From contig NZ_PNYA01000016.1 in NCBI RefSeq assembly GCF_002879885.1, forward strand, positions 1 to 64,000: 64,000 nucleotides of DNA, in the 5' to 3' direction. The position numbers and the translations under genes were made by a program. The stretch comes from Trinickia dabaoshanensis. GTDB taxonomy: Bacteria > Pseudomonadota > Gammaproteobacteria > Burkholderiales > Burkholderiaceae. Below the pieces are notes generated by a model. It saw only the letters and a list, made by a program, of their open reading frames with translations, searched no databases and was not told the origin of the DNA. Below are positions 1 through 8,952 of this stretch, one piece after another (the stretch's first letter is position 1; each line of letters opens with the position of its first letter).

Positions 1-302
1 GGCATGGTGCCGGGATGGGCGCCGGGATGGGCGCGGGCATGAGCGGCGCGAAAGGCAATTTCGGCGGTCTATCGGCAAGCCACATGAGCGCGGCGGGACT
101 CAAGAACTCCAATAGCCCGATCTCGGGCGATCGGGACAAAGGCCTCGCTCGCGCAGCCGACCGTTCCGACACACAAGCCGATCGCACGGCCGATAACGAC
201 ACATCGCGCGCGACCTCGCACCACGTAGGCACGCACACGAAGGCGAAGACACGGCATCACGCGCTGACGCCGAAAACCGAAACGCCCGCCGACGGGACGT
301 AA
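1..302 (+). CDS. C-terminal part of a Gly/Met-rich hypothetical protein (5' cut by window edge)
   Basis: The reading frame is open from the window edge to a TAA at 300-302, so this is the tail of a longer gene. The visible part begins with three tandem GAGM tetrapeptides, followed by a Ser/Asn-rich stretch and then a polar, Arg/Thr/His-rich tail with no hydrophobic segment. This low-complexity composition does not match a family I recognise; Gly/Met-rich tails occur in surface or secreted proteins, but nothing here proves that. A strong hairpin starts 38 nt after the stop, consistent with this being a real gene end. The ATG codons inside the repeat are unlikely to be the true start because the frame continues upstream. 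Confidence 0.45.
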   Translation, partial: HGAGMGAGMGAGMSGAKGNFGGLSASHMSAAGLKNSNSPISGDRDKGLARAADRSDTQADRTADNDTSRATSHHVGTHTKAKTRHHALTPKTETPADGT

Positions 303-668
303 TCCAGATCGCGCTCGTTCAGCACGCGCATCCCACTCCGGTAGGGGGCGACGGTCGTCCCCTACCCCCTCTCTCGTAGAATTCATTCAAGGCCCGGGCG
401 ATTGGTCCCGAAGCTGAGTTCCCTGCCCGGTCCCGTACGAGCACGCCGCTTATCCCATGAAATCCCGCGGGTAACGGCAACCGTGCCTATCGCCTCATAG
501 TTCCGCCTCCCGCGCTTACCTACGCTTGTCGTCACGGCAACACGCCCAACGAGCACGACGGCGTTGCCCACCCTTCGCCGCACCGCGACCTTCACGGTAT
601 CGGCGCGCTGCAACGGCGCAAGGGCTAGCCATGTTTCCACCGTCAATCAACGCGAGGAAGGGATCGCC
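303..668. other. Gene-free gap before the metalloprotease
   Basis: 366 bases with no convincing gene. It holds the 340-366 hairpin and, at its end, a GAGGAAG ribosome-binding site for the metalloprotease gene. Several overlapping frames are open in the second half, but none has family resemblance or a good start signal. Confidence 0.5.
340..366 (+). terminator. Hairpin after the first gene, possible terminator
   Basis: GGTAGGGG at 340-347 pairs perfectly with CCCCTACC at 359-366. The pairing continues inward through one G-T wobble and CGA/TCG to a three-base loop, giving a 12-bp stem. It lies 38 nt downstream of the preceding stop codon. There is no T-run, so intrinsic termination is an inference from position and stem strength. 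Confidence 0.45.
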
Positions 669-1262
669 ATGGATACAAAACAAGCTTCTGTCGTTGCGGG
701 CAACCTGATCGACATCATCAAGCGGGACTTCTATAACGGTGCCGCGTTCACTGCACTGGGCGGCTGCCTTGTCATCGGCGTCGTCAGGTTGGATACCAGC
801 GGCGGGGCTATCAACGCGGTGCCCAATTCGACGCTGGGTATGGACGACCACGGGCACGTGATCATCGACGCAAACGCACGCTTACTTGCCCTCGACGACA
901 ACTCGGTCAAGTTCGCGCTCGCCCACGAATTGGGTCATGCCTTCAGCGGAAAGCTGGCGGCGGATCTCGGGTACAGCGGCAAAAGCGCGCTCACCGGAGC
1001 ACGCACGGAAATCATTGCGGATTTGGGCGCCGCGTATCTGTTGAAGCAATGCGGCGTGGGTTGGGACGACATTTGCGACACGGCGAATCGCGGGGTCGCG
1101 GCTGGGATTTTCAATGCGGGCTGGTCCGGCGATCACCCGCCCGGCGCCAAGCGGGCCGAGTGCGTGAAAACTCTCGCGGATTTGATGAAAGCGGGGCATA
1201 GCTTCAAAGACGCCATGAACGCGCTGTTGCTCAGCCTCGAAGGGTATGGGCCCGGCCATTGA
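669..1262 (+). CDS. Small HELGH zinc metalloprotease-like protein
   Basis: A 197-residue protein with the zincin signature HELGH at residues 86-90 (two His ligands and the catalytic Glu). A downstream TEIIADLGAAYLL segment looks like the third-ligand helix of ImmA/IrrE-like and related small metallopeptidases. The predicted N-terminal part, with the segment LGGCLVIGVVRL, has no clear signal peptide. The ATG at 669 is chosen over the longer frame beginning at 564 because GAGGAAGG lies just upstream and the extra N-terminus is low-quality, Arg-rich sequence. The gene stands alone between two hairpins. Substrate unknown; a peptidase role in stress or toxin biology is only a guess. Confidence 0.6.
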   Translation: MDTKQASVVAGNLIDIIKRDFYNGAAFTALGGCLVIGVVRLDTSGGAINAVPNSTLGMDDHGHVIIDANARLLALDDNSVKFALAHELGHAFSGKLAADLGYSGKSALTGARTEIIADLGAAYLLKQCGVGWDDICDTANRGVAAGIFNAGWSGDHPPGAKRAECVKTLADLMKAGHSFKDAMNALLLSLEGYGPGH

Positions 1263-1403
1263 TGCTCGTTGCAATGCAACCTTGGCCATCCTGGTCAATT
1301 CATCGATCGACTCGTCGCGAGATCGGATGGCTCAAGGCTATTACGCGTTCAACCGGCACACGGTAGAGCTAGTGCCGGGTTGATTCGGCGATGGGCCGCT
1401 TAG

Positions 1404-1449
1404 CGGATCGGCTCGGGCGTGCCGGCGGCTCCGGCACGCCGCCGATCCG
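1404..1449. terminator. Nested hairpin between convergent genes
   Basis: CGGATCGGC (1404-1412) pairs with GCCGATCCG (1441-1449), and inside it CGTGCCGG (1418-1425) pairs with CCGGCACG (1431-1438). The structure sits between the convergent metalloprotease and lipoprotein genes, where a bidirectional terminator is expected. No strong T-run on either side. Confidence 0.6.
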
Positions 1450-1456
1450 AGACGGC

Positions 1457-2305
1457 TTATTCAGCCTTCGCGCTGTCAGGCTTTTGTACCGTATCAGCCT
1501 TCTGAGCCGTCTGCACCGTTTGCCCGGGCTGCGGCGGTGTTGCCGCTCGAGCCGTTTTCGCTGAGACACCAAGACTCGCCAGCAAATCCGCCTTGAAATC
1601 AGGCACCAACGCCATCGCCGCCTCGTCCACGCCTTGGATGGCATGGGGCAGGTCAGAGTTCAGCTCAAGGTACGTCGCATAGCGATAGGAATCGGAGCTG
1701 CCGCTATTGAAACGCAACTGGTCGCTAAAGATCCGGTCGAGCGTGTCGCCCTTGTAAAGGGTGATGTACGCGCCGACGTCGCGCGTGTACAGAGAGAACG
1801 TACCCGAAGCGTAGTAACCGTCGGAATTTTGAACGACCATGATCGCGTCGGCGCCCTCATAGATGGGTCCCTTCAGCATCTGCGTTCCATCGCGCCGCAC
1901 AGTCACTCTCGGCATGTCCGCACCTGACAGCTCGATTTCTTTTACGTCGTATCCCGCGTCTTTGAGTTCGGCTTCGAGCGCGTCGACGAACTTCCGGTTG
2001 AGCCCGGTGTCGCCCAATTTTTCGGTGACCGTGTCATTGAACGAGGAATGGCTTTTTCCAGCAGTAACGGTGTTCAACGCAGCCGTCGCCAGGATCGTGC
2101 CCAGCACGCCGCCGGCCATGATCACGCCCCCGCCGCTCGATGCGCTGACCGCGTGGTAGTAGGTCTTCGTGGGCGCCACTACCGCAATCGATTTGACGGC
2201 CGACATTTTCGCCGAATTGTAGGTAGCCCTGGGCGGCGTCGTCGTACATGCAGTCACGAACGCCGCGCAAGCGGCAACAGTTACGAGCTTATTCAGCGAT
2301 TTCAA
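1457..2305 (-). CDS. Putative lipoprotein of unknown function
   Basis: 282 residues. The N-terminus has Lys residues, a hydrophobic core and a lipobox-like AFVTAC with Cys near residue 20, typical of a lipoprotein signal, so the mature protein is probably membrane-anchored. A second hydrophobic Gly/Ala/Ile stretch lies near residues 58-80. The body is a mixed alpha/beta domain with SIAVVAP and GADAIMVVQ segments. The C-terminal 35 residues are Gln/Thr/Ala/Lys-rich and probably disordered. I do not recognise a named family. It lies downstream of the giant TPR gene on the same strand but is separated from it by a hairpin, so it is probably its own unit. Confidence 0.6.
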   Translation of the reverse strand: MKSLNKLVTVAACAAFVTACTTTPPRATYNSAKMSAVKSIAVVAPTKTYYHAVSASSGGGVIMAGGVLGTILATAALNTVTAGKSHSSFNDTVTEKLGDTGLNRKFVDALEAELKDAGYDVKEIELSGADMPRVTVRRDGTQMLKGPIYEGADAIMVVQNSDGYYASGTFSLYTRDVGAYITLYKGDTLDRIFSDQLRFNSGSSDSYRYATYLELNSDLPHAIQGVDEAAMALVPDFKADLLASLGVSAKTARAATPPQPGQTVQTAQKADTVQKPDSAKAE

Positions 2306-2358
2306 TTTCGAGGCTCCGGTCTACTTTTTAATGATTGTGGGACCCACTCGATATCGGC

Positions 2359-2392
2359 CGTCGATCCCAACTCTTTAGGGTTGGGATCGACG
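2359..2392 (-). terminator. Perfect 13-bp inverted repeat after the TPR gene
   Basis: CGTCGATCCCAAC at 2359-2371 is the exact reverse complement of GTTGGGATCGACG at 2380-2392, with an 8-base loop. It lies about 40 nt downstream of the stop of the minus-strand TPR gene and about 55 nt upstream of the lipoprotein start. A terminator for the TPR transcript is the simplest reading; an operator for the lipoprotein gene is possible because there is no T-run. Confidence 0.5.
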
Positions 2393-2431
2393 ATTTGAAC
2401 GTATTATTTTGCGACTCGCCGTCCGGCGTGC

Positions 2432-5400
2432 CTAAGTCAGTATGAGCAAACGCAAAAGCCTTTTGAGCCCCGAAGTGCGGCCCGCCCATCTAGCGCGCAA
2501 GCCCTTCATCAATAACGAGAGCCATTTGTCCGTCTTCGCGAGCGCGCGCACCTGTGCGAAGGCCTTGGAGAGCGGCGCGATGCGACCCGAGTCGATGGCG
2601 TGCCCATAGCCGAGGACCAGATCCAGCGACGCGCGGTGCAACGGGCGCAATTGCGTCGGCCGCAGCAGCGCCAAGTATCGGCGCAGCGCATCTAGGTCGT
2701 CCGCCAACGCGGCATCGGCCGCCAAAAATATCAGCGCTTGCGGGCCCGTCGGCATTTTTGCATGCGAAGCCAAAGCAACTTCGTGCGCCGCGTCGAGCAT
2801 GTCCAGCTCTCGCATGGCCAGCGAAAGATTGTCCAATGCCCACGAGGGGGCGTCGTCGCGGCGCCAATCGTGAAGCCACTCGACCGCCCTCGCATATTGG
2901 CCGCACGTAACGAGTGCATAACTCGCCTGTGCCCAACCGCGCAGGTTGGCGCGCAGCGCCTGCGAATAGCGCTCGACGACGATCCACACCAGCCCGCCAC
3001 GTCCTTCCCGAGCGGCGCATCGAACGAGCGCGATTTTGAAGTGATCGTTCGGATCGGATTCGCCATCCATATAGGGCGACAGGTTATCGGTTTCCTCCGG
3101 ATTCGACAGGTCGATCTCCTTCTCGATCCAATGGGAGATCGCCGCTTCGCCGGCCCGGCCTGCCTCGAACGCAGTTCGGATCGCGTCGAGCAGCTTGCGC
3201 TTGCCCTCGCCTTTTTTGAGCCGCTTCGCCGCTTCGGCGAACAAATCCGACTGCTCGATCGGCACCCGCACGATTTCGGCCAGCGCCTCGTCGAGGGTCG
3301 ACAGATTTTCGGAGGCGAGCGCATACCGAATCTCGCGCAGCGCGACAGGTGCGCCGGGGAAACGCGCGCGCAATACGCGCAGTACCGGTTCGGCTTCCCG
3401 CCAATCGGTATCGAGCAACAGATCCGTCAATGCGAAAGGCGCGAAGGCATAATCGGCGTCGAGCTCCATCGCCGTGCGCAGACTTTGTATGGCCAGTTCC
3501 GTTTCGCCCTTCTTCCGATACGCGTGTCCCATATGGCCGTGTGCGATCGCCAAGCCCGGCGCCAAGCGGACCAGTTCACGCGCGGCCGCCATATAGTCGT
3601 CCACCTGCGGCGTCGCGTTCAGCCAGTCCACGAGCTCCTGCCACAAGGAAGAATCGGCGCTCTCTTGCTGAAGCAAGGCGCGCATGCTCGCAATCGCTTC
3701 GGCGCTCTGCCCGCTTTGCCATAGGATGCGCGGACGATACCGGCGAATGGAGGTAGGGGTATGCGCACCCCATGGCGCGTCCTCGACCGCCTTCATCGCC
3801 TCATCGAATGCACGGTGGCGAAGCAGCGCATCCAAGCGCGCGATGTAGACCGTTTGATTCATCGGCTCGATCTGCGCGGCGCGATCGAGTTCCGATAGCG
3901 CGTCAGCGAGAGAACGCGCCGTTTCCGCCAGCCGGATTCGGCTTTCGATATCGTAGGGATGCCTCTCGAGTACCTGCTGCGCAACGCGCCGAATCCTATC
4001 GGGCTCACACCGCGCCCGCGCATAAGCACCTTGCAGCCGCCACGCTTGCGCGTGCCTGGGCCATTGCAGCAAAGCCGACTCGATCGTCGCGAGCGCCCGT
4101 TCGCGCTCGTTCATCTGCCATAGAACCCTCGCGCGCAGCGCCTGGCAGTCGGCGCTTTCGTCGCTGCGCGAAAGCGGCGAGTCGAGCAATGCCAGCGCCG
4201 ATTCGAGCAGCGCTGGATCGTTCAGCGCCAGGTCGACGTACAGTTGGATCGCCATGCTCCAAGCGGGGCTCAATTGCAGCGTCCGCCGCACGGCGTCGAG
4301 CGCATCGTCCGACCTGCCCTGAATCGCCGCCACGCGCGCGCGCTCGTAGTGAAGCCGAGGCGTGAGCGAAAACCGTTCGAGCGCTTCGTCGATCAGCTGC
4401 CGTCCCGCCTCGAGCTTGCCCGTGTCGATCAGTTGCAGCACTAGCGCGAGCCAAGTCTGCCATAGCTCCGGCCGCTCGTCGCGCAACGCGCGAAGCCGCG
4501 ATTCGAGTTCATCGGGCGAGTACGCGAACTTCGCCACGGTTTGGAATAGCAGCGGCGCATCGCCTCGCACTACCTGCTCTCGGAGCTGAGCTTCGATGTA
4601 CTCGAGCGCCTCGAGCCGCCCCTCGTGAGACGTGCAACTGCGCACCAGCATGTTGAACGCGTAGGCCTGCTCGATCGAGCAGCGCAGAGCATCACGGCAT
4701 CGCGCCTGTCCGGCCTCGATTTCGTTCGCCGCGAAATGAAGGCTCGCCAAGACGCTATGCGTGCTTGCGTCCTGCGGCGCCTGTTCGAGCGAGCGATTCG
4801 CCGCATCCCAAGCCTCGGGCAAACGCTGCTGCCTGCATAGATTGTCGGCCAATTCGCGCCACATATAGGCGTTGCGCTCGTTGAGCGACAGCACGTGCCG
4901 CAGAACCGTCTCGCGCTCTTGCAACGCATCGGCGGGCAGCGATCGCAGCAAGAGCGCGTGCATGCCGATCAACGTTCGATGTTTCGCGCAAACGTCGCGC
5001 AGGTAGTCGAGCGCAGCGGATCGCCCCTCGCGTTGCGACAGAATATCGACCGCCAGCGTTTGCAAATCGACGCGCACCGGCTCCTGCTCGCAGGCTCGAG
5101 CGATCGAGAACCACGCATCGCCCAGGCGCCCCTCGTGCCGTGCGAACAAGGCTTCGACGCGCAGACGATCGGCATGCCGGACTCGCCCCGCCGCTTCGCT
5201 CAACGCAGCATGCGCCTTCTCGAGCGCACCGTATTGCAAGTACTTTTGCGCGCAAAACAGGCGCAAGACATCATCCTCGGGCCGACGCAAACGCGCTTGC
5301 TCGATGAGTTCGAACGCTTCCGGCGCACGCTCCAGCAACTCGAGCTCTTTGAAACAGGTCATGGCGGGCGCGCTGGACTTCCCGCCTAGGCGCGCCTCGC

Positions 5401-7363
5401 GCCGGCGGAGCCACTCGATCGCGCGCCCCGATTCACCCAACAAACGACAGGCAGCGCTATAAGCGGCCGCCATATCCTCGGTCGTTTCGCCAAGACAAGA
5501 GGCGATCCGATAATGCTCGAGTGCCTCGCGCCGCTCGCCCGACTGCCACAGCACGTCGGCCATCGCGCGCCAGTTCGGCGCGTCCACGGGATTGACGCGC
5601 AGTGCGAACGTAAGGTGCGTTTCCGCGCGCTTCGATTCGCGTACATCGTCGAGGCAGACGAAAGCAAGTTGCGCGCGTAACGCGAAGTCGTACGGATAAC
5701 GGCGCACCGCATGCTCGCAGACTTTCAGCATCTCGGGACGCGTCGCCGCCTGCCCCATCGCTTGCTGCAGTTGCCACAAGAGTTCCGGCCGCTCGCCGAA
5801 TTGCTCGACGAGCCGCTGCGTGAGCGCCACCGACTGCGCCCCATCGCCGTCGTAGGCGGCGAGGCTGCGCAAGCTCCACAACGTCAACCAATGATCGGGG
5901 TCCGTCTGTTGTTGGCGCTGGGCAACCTCGTTCGCCGCATCTCGATCGTGCTGATCGAGCGCAGCCACCACCGCGTAGTGGTCGTTCCATCGATCGGCGT
6001 CGGGCAATGCGATGCCTTCCAAACGATGCACTTGGCCGGGCGGGAGAACAACCATCCCTCTCGGCCCATTGGCACGCAGCGACTCGAACAACTCATTCGC
6101 GGAAAATTCGGCGTGCACACGATGGGTGGGGTCACGAATCAACAGCGTTCGACGCGCTTCGTCATAGCCGACGACCGCCTGCGTGTGCCCCGAGTTCGTG
6201 AAGCGAGTGGTGAGCGCAAACGGCAAACCGGCGTCGACAAGGCGCGTCGCGACCTCCCAATTCACCGTGAATTCCTTGGCCACGAAGCCGTTGCGTTCCG
6301 CCCAGGCCCGCTCGCTCGAGGTCGGCGTGCCGTTATAGCAAATTTGCTCGGCGATCTCGACGTGCTCCGCTTCACGCCCCCAGTAATGGCTCAATGCGGC
6401 CAACGTGGCGGGCGAACAGGTCATGTGATGCTGGCGCACGAACTCCACGTCGAGCAACACGCGCCGCGGCCGCGCTGCGGCGCCGCGGATGATCGGCTCG
6501 AGCCGCTCGGCAATGCCCACGTGGAAGGGATCGCCTAGCTTCTTGCAAAGCGGGATCGCTTCCTCGAAGCGCCCTCTGGCCAGCAGATTCGTCGCGCTCT
6601 GCTGGTCGAGCCAGCGGCGCCGCTGAGTATCCGCGAGGGGCGAGAATTCGCGTGCACGCTGCAAGGCGCGCGCGGCATCGTCGAATCTGCTCTGCTCCGT
6701 CAAAAATCCCGCGAGCTGCATTTCGACGTCGGCGCTGCGCATGCGCAGCGATGCCTGCTCGAGCAATCCAATCGCTTCTTCGTCTCGAGCTTTCAGCGAC
6801 AAGAAATGCGCGAGCGCTTGGACCGCGGCTCGATAGTCCGCTGCGAGCGACATTGCCTCGCGCGCCACGTCGATCGCTTCGTCATAGCGGTCCAGGCCCG
6901 CCAACCCGTAGGCTTGCTGGACGCGAATCCATGGGTCGTCGGGAACGAGCGAGCGCGCCTGGGCGAACAATCGTTCGGCCGTGTCGGCGTCGCGCAATGC
7001 CACCGCCATACTCGCGCGCAATGCATGCCAGTCGGCCGCGCAATCGGCCGGCGCATCCTCCGGAAACCGAATGGACTTGGCCCATTGCCACGCGCGATAG
7101 AGGCCTCGCCGCTCGCTGAATCCCCGCAGGTAAGCAACCATCGCCTCAGGGTGATGGGGGTGCGCACGCCACACCAGGAGGTCGATCGCCTTCGCGCGGC
7201 GGTCGTTGCCGAGGTGCCGAATGACGCGTGAACGCAGCGTTTGGGCCTCGACGCGCGTTTCGCCCGCCAAGGCGTCCAGCAAAGGAAGCGCGCTGTAGCT
7301 GTTGCCGCTGTCCGCTAGTCGTTTGACTTCGTCGAATACGTCGGGCGTTAGGACCGCGCTCAT
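2432..7363 (-). CDS. Giant TPR-repeat protein with an inserted C39-type peptidase domain
   Basis: About 1643 residues, almost entirely helical TPR-like units with recurring A..L..A.....P-type spacing before and after one globular domain. Around residues 300-430 there is a C39-like papain-fold domain with all three catalytic residues in place: Cys316 in MTCSPATLAAL, His393 in SGHTQAVVGYD and Asp411 in RDP. C39 domains normally cut double-glycine leaders or act as binding modules in ABC exporters, but here there is no transporter part. No signal peptide or membrane segment is evident. The ATG at 7363 is preferred to the in-frame start 123 nt further upstream because GGGAG precedes it. Possible roles: scaffold plus protease for a secretion or peptide-processing system. 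Partner genes are not adjacent. Confidence 0.75.
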   Translation of the reverse strand: MSAVLTPDVFDEVKRLADSGNSYSALPLLDALAGETRVEAQTLRSRVIRHLGNDRRAKAIDLLVWRAHPHHPEAMVAYLRGFSERRGLYRAWQWAKSIRFPEDAPADCAADWHALRASMAVALRDADTAERLFAQARSLVPDDPWIRVQQAYGLAGLDRYDEAIDVAREAMSLAADYRAAVQALAHFLSLKARDEEAIGLLEQASLRMRSADVEMQLAGFLTEQSRFDDAARALQRAREFSPLADTQRRRWLDQQSATNLLARGRFEEAIPLCKKLGDPFHVGIAERLEPIIRGAAARPRRVLLDVEFVRQHHMTCSPATLAALSHYWGREAEHVEIAEQICYNGTPTSSERAWAERNGFVAKEFTVNWEVATRLVDAGLPFALTTRFTNSGHTQAVVGYDEARRTLLIRDPTHRVHAEFSANELFESLRANGPRGMVVLPPGQVHRLEGIALPDADRWNDHYAVVAALDQHDRDAANEVAQRQQQTDPDHWLTLWSLRSLAAYDGDGAQSVALTQRLVEQFGERPELLWQLQQAMGQAATRPEMLKVCEHAVRRYPYDFALRAQLAFVCLDDVRESKRAETHLTFALRVNPVDAPNWRAMADVLWQSGERREALEHYRIASCLGETTEDMAAAYSAACRLLGESGRAIEWLRRREARLGGKSSAPAMTCFKELELLERAPEAFELIEQARLRRPEDDVLRLFCAQKYLQYGALEKAHAALSEAAGRVRHADRLRVEALFARHEGRLGDAWFSIARACEQEPVRVDLQTLAVDILSQREGRSAALDYLRDVCAKHRTLIGMHALLLRSLPADALQERETVLRHVLSLNERNAYMWRELADNLCRQQRLPEAWDAANRSLEQAPQDASTHSVLASLHFAANEIEAGQARCRDALRCSIEQAYAFNMLVRSCTSHEGRLEALEYIEAQLREQVVRGDAPLLFQTVAKFAYSPDELESRLRALRDERPELWQTWLALVLQLIDTGKLEAGRQLIDEALERFSLTPRLHYERARVAAIQGRSDDALDAVRRTLQLSPAWSMAIQLYVDLALNDPALLESALALLDSPLSRSDESADCQALRARVLWQMNERERALATIESALLQWPRHAQAWRLQGAYARARCEPDRIRRVAQQVLERHPYDIESRIRLAETARSLADALSELDRAAQIEPMNQTVYIARLDALLRHRAFDEAMKAVEDAPWGAHTPTSIRRYRPRILWQSGQSAEAIASMRALLQQESADSSLWQELVDWLNATPQVDDYMAAARELVRLAPGLAIAHGHMGHAYRKKGETELAIQSLRTAMELDADYAFAPFALTDLLLDTDWREAEPVLRVLRARFPGAPVALREIRYALASENLSTLDEALAEIVRVPIEQSDLFAEAAKRLKKGEGKRKLLDAIRTAFEAGRAGEAAISHWIEKEIDLSNPEETDNLSPYMDGESDPNDHFKIALVRCAAREGRGGLVWIVVERYSQALRANLRGWAQASYALVTCGQYARAVEWLHDWRRDDAPSWALDNLSLAMRELDMLDAAHEVALASHAKMPTGPQALIFLAADAALADDLDALRRYLALLRPTQLRPLHRASLDLVLGYGHAIDSGRIAPLSKAFAQVRALAKTDKWLSLLMKGLRARWAGRTSGLKRLLRLLILT

Positions 7364-7679
7364 GTCGCCGCTCCCGTTGTACGCGAAGCTGGCGTTGTCA
7401 TGCAACCCAGAATGCTTTGCGGTAACGCCGGTCCTGGGCGTTTGCTCGTATGCCAGTCTTGGCGATGCGTTTCGAACACGCGGCAATCAGACACCGTATC
7501 CCCCGTCTTTCCTCGTTTTTATCGGTTTGCGCGGATCGGACGGATGAAGACAGGACACCGGGGCCCTCGCCGCCGCTTTATATGCCGTCTTTTCCGCCCA
7601 GCGACCGAATTAACGGCTTTTGCGCGAAAGACTTTAGGGGATTTTAAGCCGCCAATGCGAACCCACTCGTACAGCGAAA
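7364..7679. other. Gene-free gap upstream of the TPR gene
   Basis: About 316 bases without a supported gene. It should contain the promoter of the minus-strand TPR gene (GGGAG ribosome site next to 7363) and the 3' end of the VOC transcript. I see no clear consensus promoter or repeat here. Confidence 0.45.
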
Positions 7680-8072
7680 TCAGCCCGGCTGCCGATAGAC
7701 AGCGCAAAGCTTATTCCCATCGGGGTCGCGCAAATAGGCGAGGAAGAGCCCGTTCGCCGCCGAACCGCGCCAGCCCGGCGGCTCCTCCGCCGATTGCCCA
7801 GCGTTCGCGACGCCCGCCGCGTGCCATCGCTCGACTTCATCGGTCGATCGGCATGCAAAGCCGATCGTGCCGCCGTTCGCGTGGCAAGCGCTCTGCCCGT
7901 CGATCGGCTCGGTCACGAAGAAAACGCCGGTGCTCGTCCGATACACATAGCGCCGGTGCGTGCCCTTATCGTCCATGCGGCCTTCCCCTACTCCGAGCGC
8001 CCCCAGCGCGGCATCGTAAAACCGCTTCGCTCGCTCGAGGTCGTTCGTTCCCACCACTACATGACTAAACAT
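7680..8072 (-). CDS. VOC (glyoxalase/bleomycin-resistance fold) family protein
   Basis: A 130-residue single VOC domain. It opens with FSHVVVGTNDLERAKRFYD, the usual first beta-alpha unit, and ends with FLAYLRDPDGNKLC, the usual last strand with its DPDGN turn. Such proteins bind a metal in a dimer interface and act as isomerases, lyases or resistance proteins; the substrate cannot be read from the sequence. GGAGTG stands just upstream of the start (reverse strand). It lies 50 nt upstream of the creatininase-family gene on the same strand and may be co-transcribed with it. Confidence 0.8.
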   Translation of the reverse strand: MFSHVVVGTNDLERAKRFYDAALGALGVGEGRMDDKGTHRRYVYRTSTGVFFVTEPIDGQSACHANGGTIGFACRSTDEVERWHAAGVANAGQSAEEPPGWRGSAANGLFLAYLRDPDGNKLCAVYRQPG

Positions 8073-8120
8073 CGTTCGATCACTCCTTAAAAAATGACGT
8101 TGAACCCCGCATCGCGAGGG

Positions 8121-8870
8121 CTAATGCGGCACGCTCTCGCGACTGAATGCATCCAGCTCGCGAACGAGACTTCGCGCCGCCAATTCCACTAACGCGCCGC
8201 CTTTTTCCCTCGATGCCTGCGCCGGATCGGAGCCCATCCGCCCATCGGCGAAACGAGCGCGAAAGTCGAGCGCTTCGCGGATCGGACCCGTCGGCGCGAT
8301 GCGCGGGGAATAGCTTGCCGACTTGATGGCGTCGGGAAACGCCCATTGCGTAATGGCGATTTCCGATGGAGTCGCGTGCGAGCCGTGTCCCTCCGGGAAC
8401 TGCTCGCGCGCCAACTCGGCGACACCTTCGAGGTCCCACCAGTTGCAAAGCTTCAAGGCGAATCCCAACCGCCGCTTCGCGAAACTAGCCTCGGCGTAGA
8501 TTTCGGAGAACGCTGCTTCGATCGATGCAATATTGCCGCCATGGCCGTTCAAGAACAGGATCTTCTCGAACCCATGAACCGCCAGCGAGCGGACCCAGTC
8601 GCCTATCGCGGCGATGAACGTCGAGGGACGCAGCGAAATCGTGCCGGCGAAGCCCAGGTGATGCTGGGCCATGCCGATGTTGAAGGTCGGCGCGACCAGG
8701 ATGTCGTCGCTCTTGTGCGCTTCGCGCGCGATGATCTCGGGACACAGCCAATCGGTACCGAGCAGACCGGTCGGGCCGTGCTGTTCGTTGGATCCGATCG
8801 GGACGACGATCGAGCGGCTGCGTTGCAGGTACTGATCGATTTCCGCCCACGTAGAAAGATGTAAAAGCAT
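8121..8870 (-). CDS. Creatininase (creatinine amidohydrolase) family protein
   Basis: 249 residues. Family signatures are all present: SNEQHGPTG with Glu29 and His31 as metal ligands, GTDW with Asp40, and LNGHGGN with His110. Members hydrolyse cyclic or linear amides (creatinine, formamidopyrimidines in riboflavin/F420 routes, mycofactocin precursors), usually with two divalent metals. The start at 8870 is chosen because GAGGACC lies upstream. The neighbour on the same strand is an ACS-type anion symporter with a divergent LysR regulator, so uptake and hydrolysis of a small organic acid or amide is a reasonable inference. The actual substrate is unknown. Confidence 0.82.
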   Translation of the reverse strand: MLLHLSTWAEIDQYLQRSRSIVVPIGSNEQHGPTGLLGTDWLCPEIIAREAHKSDDILVAPTFNIGMAQHHLGFAGTISLRPSTFIAAIGDWVRSLAVHGFEKILFLNGHGGNIASIEAAFSEIYAEASFAKRRLGFALKLCNWWDLEGVAELAREQFPEGHGSHATPSEIAITQWAFPDAIKSASYSPRIAPTGPIREALDFRARFADGRMGSDPAQASREKGGALVELAARSLVRELDAFSRESVPH

Positions 8871-8952
8871 TTGAGGTCCTCGGTTTGACTCCACGCACGC
8901 CTCATGCGCGGCACGTTGAGTGAATGGAAGCTGCCGGCTGTCCGGCCGACCG

